DNA from: Armatimonadota bacterium
GTDB taxonomy: Bacteria; Sysuimicrobiota; Sysuimicrobiia; Sysuimicrobiales; Humicultoraceae
Length of the DNA: 54,697 nucleotides
NCBI GenBank assembly: GCA_016869025.1
Contig: VGFA01000018.1
Location: 1-54,697, forward strand
Direction of reading: 5' to 3'
This document shows, in pieces, positions 8,398 through 16,580 of this stretch (position 1 is the first letter of the stretch; each line of letters opens with the position of its first letter). The position numbers were made by a program, and so were the translations under genes. The notes under the pieces were generated by a model. It made no database searches. It had not been told where the DNA came from and worked only from the letters and a program-made list of their open reading frames with translations.

Positions 8398-10329
8398 TCA
8401 CTTCCCACCCTGGGACGGAGGCAGCACCAACAAGACATCGCCGACCAGGCGCTCCCCGGTCTCGTCCGACGGCAGGTTGATCACCACTCCCCGGACCACG
8501 AGTGTCGTTGATCCGCCGCCATCCAGGTTCAGGGCGTCGGTCACCCCGAGCCGTCGAAGCATTCCTGCCAGCTCTGCAAGGGTCATGCCGAGACTGTGAT
8601 AGGGCTGGCGCCCTCCGACCACCGCGATGACGATCCGGCCATCTTCCAGCCGGCCGATAGAGGTGCGAGGATGGCGCCGGTTTACAAACGACGGGCGGAA
8701 CCCTTCGCCGCCGGCGAACTGGCCGCCGGAGAGGAGCCGCGGTCCACCGCCTACTACGTTCCGGACGCCTTCCCACCGCGCATCGCCGGAGGCCGGTACC
8801 AGCCGCAGGCGGAGCAAGACCCGATCGCCCTGCTTGAACGCGGCCAGCAGGGAGGCCCGACCGCGGGCGTGTCCCGAGAGAACGTAGCCGCCCTGAGGGA
8901 TTGGGCTGTTGCCGCGTCCATCCAGCACATGCTGTACCGTGTCCCCGGCCACGACTACCTCGGCGCCGAGGGCGCTGGCGCGCGTGGTGGCGCCGTGCGC
9001 CGGGCGGTACAGGATGACCTCACCTGCGCCGCGGTCGCGGTTGACGCCGTCTATCGTGACCGTGCCTCCATCGGTAGAAGCGGCGGCATCGAGCCGGAGC
9101 ACGTCGAAGAGCAACTGGCCGTCATCCGTGATTCCAACACAGCTCCTGCCCGCCAGCGGCTCGCTGATCACCTCACCCTCTATGACCAGGCACCCCAGTG
9201 GATCTCCCAACGAGGTGAAGAACCCGCCGTTTATCGCAGCGGTCGCGCCGACGCGACGCGCGGCCTCGCTGGTCCTGCCGCGGCCTATGAGCGGCCCGGA
9301 GGCCAGCGCCGGTCGCAGCCGCGCGCCGCCCGCGGGTTCGACTAGCACAACCCCGCTCCAGAAAGGTCCGGGCAGCGCCTCGTAGTCGGACACTGTAAGG
9401 ATGATCCAGGTAGGCAGACCCTCGGCCGCGAGGCGTTGTTGCAGGCCGGCCGCCTCGTCGCGGGTGGCGTAGTTCCCCACGCGAACCTTGAAGAACTCGT
9501 CAACCGCATCCACGAACGCCGGAAAGCCCCGCGCCCGCATCGCATCGGCCAACCGTCGCGCCCGCTCTTCTTCCAGGAACGCGCCGATCTGCACCCGCCA
9601 GACCGGCGGCGTTCGCAACGCGCCTCGTTTCTCCAAGATGAGGGTGACGCCGGCTTCCAGCACGACCGAGAAGGTCAGCGACATGCCCTGCTCCGCGCCC
9701 TGCAGGTATGCCCACACCAGACTGGCTGCCTCGGCGCGCGTGAGCGGATCGCCGGGGCGCACGCGCTCCGAGGGTGGCTCGCGCAGCAGAGGCGGTGTGC
9801 TATGCGAGGCGACGGCGATCGCGCCGCGGACTGCAGGCGGTAGGCCGTTGAGGTCGGTGAACGGTAGCGCTGCGTTGACCATGTACGCGGATTCGAACGT
9901 GTGCCCCAGCGCGCGCACCAGCCAGATGAAAGCATCGCCGCGCACGAGCGGCGAGTTCGGGCGGAACAGGCCGCCCGCGGGAAGGATGCCGTAAGCCACG
10001 GCGGATTCAACCGCGGGCGCCAGTTCGCGTGCGAGTGATAGATCGGCAAACGACGGCGGATCGAGCCGCACCTGCGGCAGTCCGCGCGCTGCTACGAGCC
10101 AAGCGACGAACTGTGCGCGGCCGATTGGCGCATCCGGGCGGAACAGACGGTCGGCGCCGACCTCGATCACGCCGCGCGCGAGCAGGTTCGCGATGCGCTC
10201 CTCTGCCCAGTGGCCGCGCGCATCTTCGGGCCGCAACTGGGCGGATGCGGCGGCTCCTGAGGCAACCAGCAGCGCGGCCAGGAGGGTGAGCGCGATCAAG
10301 AGCGTGCGGCGTGCGTCCGGCGGAAACAT
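8398..10329 (-). CDS. Secreted SLH-SPOR-phosphodiester glycosidase (NAGPA-like) protein
   Basis: A 643-residue exported protein. Residues 1-28 form a signal peptide (MFPPDARRTLLIALTLLAAL, with AAASA before the cut). Three SLH-like repeats follow at about 30-215 (HWAEERI, FADL and FTDL blocks), expected to bind secondary cell-wall polymer. A SPOR domain at about 240-315 (VQIGAFLEEERARRLAD) would bind denuded glycan. The C-terminal half is a NAGPA/phosphodiester glycosidase domain with AINGGFF, LLSGGQF, RRHPRTSIG and DALNLDGGGSTTLV. That domain hydrolyses sugar phosphodiesters or related cell-wall bonds. Start 10329 is chosen over an open frame running 150 bases further upstream because it begins the signal peptide. 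It likely acts at the cell envelope. Confidence 0.85.
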   Translation of the reverse strand: MFPPDARRTLLIALTLLAALLVASGAAASAQLRPEDARGHWAEERIANLLARGVIEVGADRLFRPDAPIGRAQFVAWLVAARGLPQVRLDPPSFADLSLARELAPAVESAVAYGILPAGGLFRPNSPLVRGDAFIWLVRALGHTFESAYMVNAALPFTDLNGLPPAVRGAIAVASHSTPPLLREPPSERVRPGDPLTRAEAASLVWAYLQGAEQGMSLTFSVVLEAGVTLILEKRGALRTPPVWRVQIGAFLEEERARRLADAMRARGFPAFVDAVDEFFKVRVGNYATRDEAAGLQQRLAAEGLPTWIILTVSDYEALPGPFWSGVVLVEPAGGARLRPALASGPLIGRGRTSEAARRVGATAAINGGFFTSLGDPLGCLVIEGEVISEPLAGRSCVGITDDGQLLFDVLRLDAAASTDGGTVTIDGVNRDRGAGEVILYRPAHGATTRASALGAEVVVAGDTVQHVLDGRGNSPIPQGGYVLSGHARGRASLLAAFKQGDRVLLRLRLVPASGDARWEGVRNVVGGGPRLLSGGQFAGGEGFRPSFVNRRHPRTSIGRLEDGRIVIAVVGGRQPYHSLGMTLAELAGMLRRLGVTDALNLDGGGSTTLVVRGVVINLPSDETGERLVGDVLLVLPPSQGGK

Positions 10330-10497
10330 CGCCTCGGGGATTCTGCTGACGCCCTGTTGTTCCTGCTCGCCTGATACACCTGTCTTGGAAATCAACAAAT
10401 TGTGTCCGGCGAAGAAGGAGAATCTATATGTGGTATCGAACGGACATACGACGGCAAGATCGTGCCGTCCATCTTCCAAGAGAAGGAGGCGAGGACG

Positions 10498-10542
10498 GTG
10501 GCGAAGAAGGCTAAGAAGGCCGCTAAGAAGAAGGGCAAGTAG
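10498..10542 (+). CDS. Tiny Lys/Ala-rich basic peptide ORF (14 aa, possibly 46 aa)
   Basis: A GTG at 10498, preceded by an AAGGAGG site at 10483-10489, opens a 14-codon frame reading MAKKAKKAAKKKGK and ending TAG at 10540-10542. It is followed almost at once by a perfect terminator hairpin. The same frame is open upstream to GTG 10402, which would add 32 residues including a protein-like stretch RTYDGKIVPSIFQEKEART, but that start lacks a ribosome-binding site. A separate frame, ATG 10428 to stop 10514 (28 codons), has its own AAGGAG site at 10415-10420 and overlaps both. The peptide resembles the basic tails of histone-H1-like or nucleic-acid-binding small proteins. Function is unknown; the coding call itself is tentative. 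Confidence 0.45.
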   Translation: MAKKAKKAAKKKGK

Positions 10543-10559
10543 CCGCCCTGCGCTTGCCC

Positions 10560-10593
10560 CAAAGAGACGGCGGGTCTAACCGCCGTCTCTTTG
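10560..10593 (+). terminator. Perfect 14-bp intrinsic-type hairpin
   Basis: The arms 10560-10573 and 10580-10593 pair without mismatch (core AAAGAGACGGCGG against CCGCCGTCTCTTT) around a 6-base loop. The stem carries AAA on one side and TTTG on the other, so it could end transcription from the Lys-rich ORF (plus strand) and from the acyl-CoA dehydrogenase gene (minus strand). Confidence 0.85.
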
Positions 10594-10629
10594 TTCGTGA
10601 TTGCGGCCTGCGTTCACCACAGACCGCAT

Positions 10630-11808
10630 CTAGCCGAAAGCGTTGAAGCCCGTAAGATCACGGCCCAGTATGAGCGTGTGGATGTCGTACGTGCCCTCGT
10701 ATGTGTCCACCGATTCCAGGTTGGCGGAGTGGCGCATCGCGTGGTATTCGAGCGTGATGCCGTACGCGCCGAGGATCGAGCGCGCGGCGCGCGCGATCTC
10801 CAGCGCGGCGCGGACGTTGTTGCGCTTGGCCAGCGAGACCTGCGTGTGCCGCATCAGCCCCTGATCCTTGAGCTGCCCCAGGCGGTAGACGAGGAGCTGC
10901 GCCTTGGTCAACTCGGTGAGCATGTCCGCCAGCCGTGCCTGGATGATCTGCGTCGCGGCGATGGGCCTGCCGAACGCCACGCGATCGCGCGCGTAACCCA
11001 GCGCCTCCTCGAAGCAGGCCATTGCCGCGCCCACGGCGCCCCACGCGATTCCGTAGCGTGCCTGGGTCAGACAGGAGAGCGGCGCCTTCAATCCCTTCGC
11101 ATCGGGAAGACGGGCGTCGTCGTCCAGGCGCACGCCGTCGAGCACCAGCTCAGAGGTGTCGGACGCGCGCATGCTGGCCTTCGTCTTCAACTCGTGCGCC
11201 GAGAAGCCGGGCGTGCCCCGCTCCACGAGGAACCCCAGGATCTCGCCGCCGTCGTCCTTGGCCCAGACCACCGCCACGTCCGCGAGCGAACCGCTGGTGA
11301 TCCACATCTTGGAGCCCGTTAGTTCCCATCCGTCCCCGCGGCGCCTGGCGCGGGTCTGCATCGCTGCGGGATCAGAGCCCGCCGACGTCTCGGTCAGGCC
11401 GAAGCAGCCGATGGCCTCTCCGTGCGCCAGGCGCGGGAGCCAGTGCCTCCGCTGCGCCTCGCTGCCGTAGGCATATATGGGATACATGACGAGCGAACCC
11501 TGCACCGAGGCAAACGAGCGCAGGCCTGAGTCGCCACGCTCCAGTTCCTGAAGGATCAGGCCGTAGGCGACGTTGTTGATCCCTGCCGCGCCGTACTCAC
11601 TGGGCAGGTTGGCGCCCAGGACTCCCAGGCCTCCCAGCTCCTTGACCAGGTGCTTGGGGAATTCGCCCCTCAACCACCAACCCCCGATGTGCGGCAGGAC
11701 CTCGCGGTCCACGAAGCGGCGGACCGTATCACGCATCAACCGCTCGTCGTCGGAGAGCAGTCCATCAAGCATGTAGTAGTCGGCCGGTCGTGCCAGGAGT
11801 TCACTCAC
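10630..11808 (-). CDS. gcdH: Acyl-CoA dehydrogenase, glutaryl-CoA dehydrogenase type
   Basis: A 392-residue flavoprotein. The C-terminal stretch NLESVDTYEGTYDIHTLILG matches the glutaryl-CoA dehydrogenase pattern, with the catalytic glutamate at E371 in YEGT (human GCDH uses E370). LTETSAGSDP and TGSKMWITSG are the flavin-contacting motifs of the family. GCDH oxidises and decarboxylates glutaryl-CoA to crotonyl-CoA; non-decarboxylating relatives exist and cannot be excluded. The start is GTG 11808: a GGAGG site lies 8 bases before it, and an open frame upstream to 11970 lacks support. It is alone on its strand, faces away from the cyclophilin-like gene, and ends next to the shared hairpin at 10560-10593. 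No partner CoA-pathway genes are nearby. Confidence 0.82.
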   Translation of the reverse strand: MSELLARPADYYMLDGLLSDDERLMRDTVRRFVDREVLPHIGGWWLRGEFPKHLVKELGGLGVLGANLPSEYGAAGINNVAYGLILQELERGDSGLRSFASVQGSLVMYPIYAYGSEAQRRHWLPRLAHGEAIGCFGLTETSAGSDPAAMQTRARRRGDGWELTGSKMWITSGSLADVAVVWAKDDGGEILGFLVERGTPGFSAHELKTKASMRASDTSELVLDGVRLDDDARLPDAKGLKAPLSCLTQARYGIAWGAVGAAMACFEEALGYARDRVAFGRPIAATQIIQARLADMLTELTKAQLLVYRLGQLKDQGLMRHTQVSLAKRNNVRAALEIARAARSILGAYGITLEYHAMRHSANLESVDTYEGTYDIHTLILGRDLTGFNAFG

Positions 11809-11902
11809 GCGGCAACCTCCAGTAGTACGGCGTCCCCTCGATTCTATGGGATGGAGCACGACCGGGGAAGGGTTCCGCCCTGGGATCTGGAACCCTCTCC
11901 TC

Positions 11903-12310
11903 ATGTCCGCGACACGGATCATCCGCATCAGTGCCGGAGGCGTCGAGGCAAGCGCAGCGATGGGAAACACGCGTACCGCCGATGCGATTTGGGAGGCGCT
12001 GCCGATCGAGGGCCGCGGTAACCGCTGGGGGGACGAGATCTACTTCCGCATCGGGCTAGGCCTGCCCGAAGAGGACGCGGTGGAGGTCGTGGAGGTGGGC
12101 GATCTCGCGTACTGGCCCCCGGGGCAGGCGTTCTGCCTCTTTTTCGGCCCTACCCCGGCCAGCCAGGGGATCGAGCCCCGCGCGGCGAGCCCGGTGAACG
12201 TCTTCGGCCGCGTCCAGGGCGATGCCACGCTCTTTCGAGGAGTGCGCGATGCAGCCCGGGTCACCCTGGCTCGGCTCGATGCGCCGGAGATCTCCCGCAC
12301 GAACGGCTGA
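11903..12310 (+). CDS. Cyclophilin-like fold protein (TM1367/DUF369 type)
   Basis: A 135-residue protein with the full pattern of the small cyclophilin-like family known from Thermotoga TM1367: TADAIWEALPIEGRGNRWGDEIYF, DLAYWPPGQAFCLFFGPTPAS and ASPVNVFGRVQGDA. I give these as recognised blocks; the fold is established for the family, but a peptidyl-prolyl isomerase activity or another function is not. The start ATG 11903 fits the family N terminus; an upstream in-frame ATG at 11846 is less likely. The ribosome-binding site is weak. It lies between the divergent dehydrogenase gene and the LacI regulator, about 150 bases before the latter, and is probably separate from the sugar operon. Confidence 0.8.
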   Translation: MSATRIIRISAGGVEASAAMGNTRTADAIWEALPIEGRGNRWGDEIYFRIGLGLPEEDAVEVVEVGDLAYWPPGQAFCLFFGPTPASQGIEPRAASPVNVFGRVQGDATLFRGVRDAARVTLARLDAPEISRTNG

Positions 12311-12392
12311 CCCATCTTCCCAGACACCAACTTCCCAGGCGCCGAGTTGAGAACATCAGGAGGACTCGATTCCGCCGCGTCGAACACCCTTC

Positions 12393-12410
12393 ATGGTAAT
12401 CGTTTTCCAT
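12393..12410. promoter_or_regulatory. Palindromic LacI-family operator upstream of the regulator gene
   Basis: The 18-base element centres on CG and reads TGGTAATCGTTTTCCA (12394-12409) flanked by A and T. It matches its own reverse complement at 14 of 18 positions. The TGG-AA--CG--TT-CCA layout is typical of LacI/GalR/CcpA-type sites. It sits 49 bases before the GTG of the LacI-type gene, which suggests autoregulation of the whole operon. Confidence 0.65.
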
Positions 12411-12458
12411 CCATGAGCGTGTCGTGCCCTCGGCGATTCTGGCACAGGAGGCCTGCGT

Positions 12459-13493
12459 GTGACCGCGACGATCCGGGAGGTGGCTGAGGCCGCTGGAGTA
12501 TCGGTCGCCACGGTTTCGCGGGTCGTGAGCGAGAGCGATCACCGCGTCGCCGCGGCAACGCGCAGCCGGGTGCTGGCCGCAGTCGCGCGACTGAACTATC
12601 AACCCAACCTGGTGGCGCAGGGCCTGAAGAGCCGCGTCACACGCACTGTCGGTCTGATAGTGCCCGACATCAGCAATCCTTTCTTTCCGGCGATCGTTCG
12701 AGGAATCGAGGATACCGCAAACCAGGCCGGCCTCGCGGTCCTGCTGTGCAACACCTACGAGGACCTTGCCAAAGAGCGTAGCTACCTCGCGCTGCTGCGT
12801 AAGCGCATGGTGGACGGCTTCATCTTCGCCACTGTAGGCGCCAACACCGAGCACCTGCGGATGCTGCGGCGTCAGCGCATGCCCGCGGTGCTGATCGCCC
12901 GGGCCCCGGGCGGGGTGGACATGGATGCCGTGCTGGTGGACAACCGTCGGGGGGAACGCGAGGCCGTCGAGCACCTGCTGCATCTCGGCCACCGGCGCAT
13001 CGCTTTCATCGGAGGGCCGGCGACCCTGCCGGTGGCCGGTGAACGCCTGGCCGGCTATCGGGATGCCCTCGGCGCAGCCGGGATACCGGTGGACCCTGCT
13101 CTGGTCTTCGACGGTGGCTTTCGTCCCGAAGGCGGCGCGGCCGCGGTGGAGGCGCTGCTGAGCCGGCGGGTGAAGTTCACGGCCATCGTGGCCGCCAACG
13201 ACCTGATGGCGATCGGGGCAATGGAGGATCTCCATCGCCGCGGGCGGCGGCTTCCCGGTGATGTCGCGGTGGTCGGGTTTGACGACATCACGTTTGCCTC
13301 GCTCGTTGAGCCCCCGCTTACGACCGTCGCGCAGCCCAAGTACCAGATGGGCCGCCTGGCAATGGAGCGGCTGCTGGAACTGCTCAACGGCGGGGCCTCC
13401 CGGCCCCGCCGGCTCGTGCTGGAACCACGGCTCGTTGTTCGGGAATCATGTGGGGCGAACCTGACGCGCACCGAGATCAAGCGATCTAACTAA
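12459..13493 (+). CDS. LacI-family transcriptional regulator
   Basis: A 344-residue LacI/GalR regulator. The N-terminal helix-turn-helix (TIREVAEAAGVSVATVSRVV, residues 4-23) and hinge (LNYQPNLVAQGLKSR) are intact. A periplasmic-binding-protein-like sensor domain follows, with VGLIVPDISNPFFPAIVRG and VVGFDDITFASLVEPPLTTV near the end. The start is GTG 12459, with an AGGAGG site at 12446-12451. The gene is first in a run with zinc dehydrogenase, isomerase, Gfo/Idh/MocA and HAD genes, with only 15 bases to the next start. It likely senses a sugar or cyclitol taken up or made by these genes. A matching operator lies just upstream at 12393-12410. Confidence 0.93.
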   Translation: MTATIREVAEAAGVSVATVSRVVSESDHRVAAATRSRVLAAVARLNYQPNLVAQGLKSRVTRTVGLIVPDISNPFFPAIVRGIEDTANQAGLAVLLCNTYEDLAKERSYLALLRKRMVDGFIFATVGANTEHLRMLRRQRMPAVLIARAPGGVDMDAVLVDNRRGEREAVEHLLHLGHRRIAFIGGPATLPVAGERLAGYRDALGAAGIPVDPALVFDGGFRPEGGAAAVEALLSRRVKFTAIVAANDLMAIGAMEDLHRRGRRLPGDVAVVGFDDITFASLVEPPLTTVAQPKYQMGRLAMERLLELLNGGASRPRRLVLEPRLVVRESCGANLTRTEIKRSN

Positions 13494-13508
13494 GGAGGGG
13501 ATTGAGAG

Positions 13509-14678
13509 ATGAAAGGCCTGTTGCTAGAAGCCGAGTGGAAGCCGCGCGACGGCTACAAGGTGAGTGAGTTCGAGCGCACCACCGGGAAGGCGGTCACCGG
13601 CAGTAGCGTCTGGCACCGCCCGCGGCTGCGTATTGCGGACCTGCCCGACGCTCCGCTCGGTCCGAAGGACGTGAGACTGCGGGTCCGAGCATGTGGCATC
13701 TGTGGCTCGGACGTGCACTTCTACGAGACCGACAAGGACGGCTACATGCTCTACCCCGGGCTGACCAAGTTCCCCGCGTTCCTTGGCCACGAGTTCTCCG
13801 GCGAGGTCGCTGAGGTTGGCTCCGAGGTCACGGATCTGGTCGTGAGCGACATGGTCACCGCCGAGGAGATGATCTGGTGCGGCGAGTGCGTTCCCTGCCG
13901 CAACGGGTATCCCAATCAGTGCCTGCGGCTCGAGGAGATCGGATTCACGATCCACGGTGCCATGGCCGAGTTCATCGTGATCGGCGCCAAGTACTGCTGG
14001 AAGATAAACGAACTGGCCGAGGTCTACGGCAGCGTGGACCGCGCATACGAGGCCGGCGCGCTGTGCGAGCCCACCTGCGTGTCCTACAATGCCATGTTCT
14101 CCAGGGCCGGCGGCTTCAAGCCGGGCGGGTACGTTACGGTTTTTGGAACGGGGCCGATTGGGCTGGCCGGGGTTGCCCTTGCCAAGGCCGCCGGAGCGGG
14201 CCGCGTTATCGCATTCGACGTATCCGCGGCGCGCCGGGAGCTGGCCAAGAAGGTTGGCGCCGACTTCGCATACGACCCCGTTGAGCTCGGACGCCAGGGG
14301 ACGAAGCCGCGCGACGTGATCATGGAGGCCACCAAGGGCGAAGGGGCCGACCTGCATTTCGAGGCCGCGGGGTCTCCGCCGCTGACCATCCCCGAGATGG
14401 AAGAGAGCCTGGCCGTGGGCGGCAAGATCGTGATCATCGGCCGGGCCTCAGAGCGCGTGCCGATGTACCTTGAGCACTTCCAGACCCGCGCGGCGCAGTT
14501 GTACGGCGCGCAGGGCCACTCGGGATACGGGAACTTCCCGTCGGTGATTCGGTTGATGGCGGCGCGCCGGATAGACATGACGCAGGTTGTCACGAACCGG
14601 TTCCCGCTTGATCGCGGGGTCGAGGCCATACAGACTGCCACCAAGCGAGAAGGCGGCAAGATCCTCGTGCTGCCATGA
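13509..14678 (+). CDS. Zinc-dependent dehydrogenase, scyllo-inosose 3-dehydrogenase (IolM)-like
   Basis: A 389-residue medium-chain dehydrogenase. Catalytic zinc ligands are C65 (in CGICGSD), H94 and E95 (GHEF), with E187 in CEPT nearby. The structural zinc is held by C124, C127, C130 and C138, and the NAD-binding glycine motif GTGPIG is at 213-218. The long N-terminal segment before the catalytic domain and the block DGYMLYPGLTKFPAFLGHEFSG recall the Thermotoga maritima TM0412 protein (IolM), which oxidises scyllo-inosose in that organism's inositol pathway. I assign this from memory of the sequence, supported by IolN- and IolO-like genes in the same island. An alternative is a sorbitol- or threonine-dehydrogenase-like enzyme. 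Its stop overlaps the next start (ATGA). Confidence 0.72.
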   Translation: MKGLLLEAEWKPRDGYKVSEFERTTGKAVTGSSVWHRPRLRIADLPDAPLGPKDVRLRVRACGICGSDVHFYETDKDGYMLYPGLTKFPAFLGHEFSGEVAEVGSEVTDLVVSDMVTAEEMIWCGECVPCRNGYPNQCLRLEEIGFTIHGAMAEFIVIGAKYCWKINELAEVYGSVDRAYEAGALCEPTCVSYNAMFSRAGGFKPGGYVTVFGTGPIGLAGVALAKAAGAGRVIAFDVSAARRELAKKVGADFAYDPVELGRQGTKPRDVIMEATKGEGADLHFEAAGSPPLTIPEMEESLAVGGKIVIIGRASERVPMYLEHFQTRAAQLYGAQGHSGYGNFPSVIRLMAARRIDMTQVVTNRFPLDRGVEAIQTATKREGGKILVLP

Positions 14679-15517
14679 AGCGATTCGGACTGAACGGCGC
14701 CACTACCGGTGAGCACGTTGACATCGAGACCGACATCCGGGTGGCCGGGGAGGCAGGGTATCAGGCCGTCGAGCTAAGGGACACGAAGATCGAGCGGTAC
14801 CTTGGTTCGGGCGGCACGCTTGCCGCCCTGCGCGGCCGGCTCCGCGACGCCGGCGTGGAGGTGCTCAGCATCAACGCGTTGGAAGACTCGACGCTCCGGA
14901 CCGGCGCGCGCCTGGAGGAGATTCTGGCGCGCTGCCGGGTCTTCTGCGAGTGGGCCCGTGCCCTGGACGCGCCCTATGTGGTGGCGGTGCCAAGTTTCCT
15001 GGCACCGGGTGAGGCGGGCTCATTGGACTCCATGGACGCGGGGATGCGGTCGCAGACCGGCGCATCGCTGGCCGCCATGGCCGGCGTCGCCAAGCCCTTT
15101 GGGGTGAAGGTCGGGTTTGAGTTCCTTGGATTTCGCACGTGCTCGGTCAACACCCTGCGCGTCGCCAGAGACATCCTCGACGAGGTAGGGGATCCCACGG
15201 CGGGCCTCGTCATTGACACGTTCCACTTCTACGCCGGTGGATCGCGGCTTGAGGACCTGGACGGCCTTGACGCCGCCCGCGTCTTCGTCGTCCACGTGGA
15301 CGATGCCGAGCCCGGCGATCCGGCAGGCCTCGGTGATTCCCACAGGTTGCTGCCCGGCGAGGGGGTCATTCCCCTGAAGGCCATGATCACACGCCTGGAG
15401 GAAGCGGGATACCGCGGCACCTACTCCCTCGAGCTGTTCCGGCCCGAGTACTGGGCCTGGCCCCCTGCCGAGATCGCGCGGCGCGGGCTCGACAGCATGG
15501 TGCGACTGTTCACCTGA
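14675..15517 (+). CDS. Sugar isomerase/epimerase, xylose-isomerase-like TIM barrel
   Basis: A 280-residue AP-endonuclease-2/xylose-isomerase-like TIM barrel. Likely metal ligands are the Glu in VGFEFLGF, the Asp and His in VIDTFHFY, the aspartates in HVDDAEP and the late Glu in YSLELFRPEYW. Such proteins isomerise or epimerise ketoses, or act as dehydratases such as IolE. The gene overlaps the dehydrogenase stop by 4 bases and is followed by a Gfo/Idh/MocA gene, an arrangement usual in cyclitol and rare-sugar operons. It differs clearly from the IolO-like barrel at 22299 and so probably handles a different intermediate. The substrate cannot be read from the sequence. Confidence 0.8.
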   Translation: MKRFGLNGATTGEHVDIETDIRVAGEAGYQAVELRDTKIERYLGSGGTLAALRGRLRDAGVEVLSINALEDSTLRTGARLEEILARCRVFCEWARALDAPYVVAVPSFLAPGEAGSLDSMDAGMRSQTGASLAAMAGVAKPFGVKVGFEFLGFRTCSVNTLRVARDILDEVGDPTAGLVIDTFHFYAGGSRLEDLDGLDAARVFVVHVDDAEPGDPAGLGDSHRLLPGEGVIPLKAMITRLEEAGYRGTYSLELFRPEYWAWPPAEIARRGLDSMVRLFT

Positions 15518-15536
15518 GAGCCAAAGGAGCGAGGAG

Positions 15537-16523
15537 ATGAGCATCAAGGTTGGTGTGCTGGGAGCGGGATTCATCGGCCGGATTCACGCGCTCATCCTGA
15601 AGCGGGATCCGCGCGTCGAGTTGGTTGGGATCGCGGACGTTGCGCCGTCCGCAGCCGCGCGCCTGGCGGTCGAGGTGGCAACGACGCCGTGTGATGGGCT
15701 GCCTGCCCTGATGGACGCCGGCGCCCAGGCGGTCTTCATCTGCACGCCCAACGTGCGGCACGTGGAGCCCGTGGTAACCGCGCTAGATGCCGGGCTGCAC
15801 GTCTTCTCCGAGAAGCCGATGGCCACCTCGCTCGACGGCGCCAGGACCATCCGGGACGCGGCCGGGAGGTCGAAGGGCATCTACCAGATTGGGTTCAACC
15901 GGCGGTTCTCCAACGCCTATCGCTTTGCTAAGCAGCGGATCGAGGAAGGCCGCATCGTGCCCCGCCTCGCACAGATGAAGCACAACCGCGGGGAGCTTCA
16001 GCAGCCGGCCTGGACCGGCGACCGGTCGGTGACCGGCGGGTACCTGTACGAGACGCCGGTGCACCTGTTTGACATGGGGCGGTTCCTGTTCGGCGAGGTC
16101 GCCGAGATCACCGGTAGCGCTCGCCAGAGTGCCTACGATGAACCCGACGGGTTCATGATGCTCTTCACCTACCACAGCGGCCTGGTGGCGTCCGTGACAA
16201 GCGTGGCGCACACGTCGTGGCTGTTTCCGTACGAGCGGGTTGAGATCTACGGCGTCCACTCAACGATCGTAACCGAAGAGCTGGAGCGCGCCTGGTTCAG
16301 CCCTGGGGTCAGGGAGCAGGTCGAGGCCGTGGACTGCTTCCACATGCCCTTCGATCAGAAATGGGGCTACATCGAGCAGGATAGGTTGTTCATTGATGCC
16401 GCCCTTGGCGAACGGCCCCCGGCGGTGACCGCCGAGGACGGCTACCGGGCGACCGAGCTGGTGGAAGCCGTCTACCGCGCGGTGCGGGACGGGGGCGTGG
16501 TGCGGCTACCGCTCGATGGGTGA
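15537..16523 (+). CDS. Gfo/Idh/MocA-family dehydrogenase (candidate inositol 2-dehydrogenase)
   Basis: A 328-residue NAD(P)-dependent oxidoreductase. The Rossmann motif GVLGAGFIGRIHA lies at residues 6-18, and the family's E-K-P triad occurs as SEKPMA, with the lysine expected to be catalytic. A later YLYETPVHLFDMGRFLFG block supplies the usual Asp-x3-His-like active-site region (ETPVHLFD). Family members oxidise myo-inositol (IolG), sugars or their derivatives. Placement between an IolM-like dehydrogenase and an isomerase makes inositol 2-dehydrogenase a reasonable guess, but specificity is not readable. The start ATG 15537 has a good ribosome-binding site (AAAGGAGCGAGG). Confidence 0.82.
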   Translation: MSIKVGVLGAGFIGRIHALILKRDPRVELVGIADVAPSAAARLAVEVATTPCDGLPALMDAGAQAVFICTPNVRHVEPVVTALDAGLHVFSEKPMATSLDGARTIRDAAGRSKGIYQIGFNRRFSNAYRFAKQRIEEGRIVPRLAQMKHNRGELQQPAWTGDRSVTGGYLYETPVHLFDMGRFLFGEVAEITGSARQSAYDEPDGFMMLFTYHSGLVASVTSVAHTSWLFPYERVEIYGVHSTIVTEELERAWFSPGVREQVEAVDCFHMPFDQKWGYIEQDRLFIDAALGERPPAVTAEDGYRATELVEAVYRAVRDGGVVRLPLDG

Positions 16524-16580
16524 CAGGTAGGGCCGCAGGACCCCGGCCGTCCGGATGCAGGACAGGCACAGGAGGAGAAG

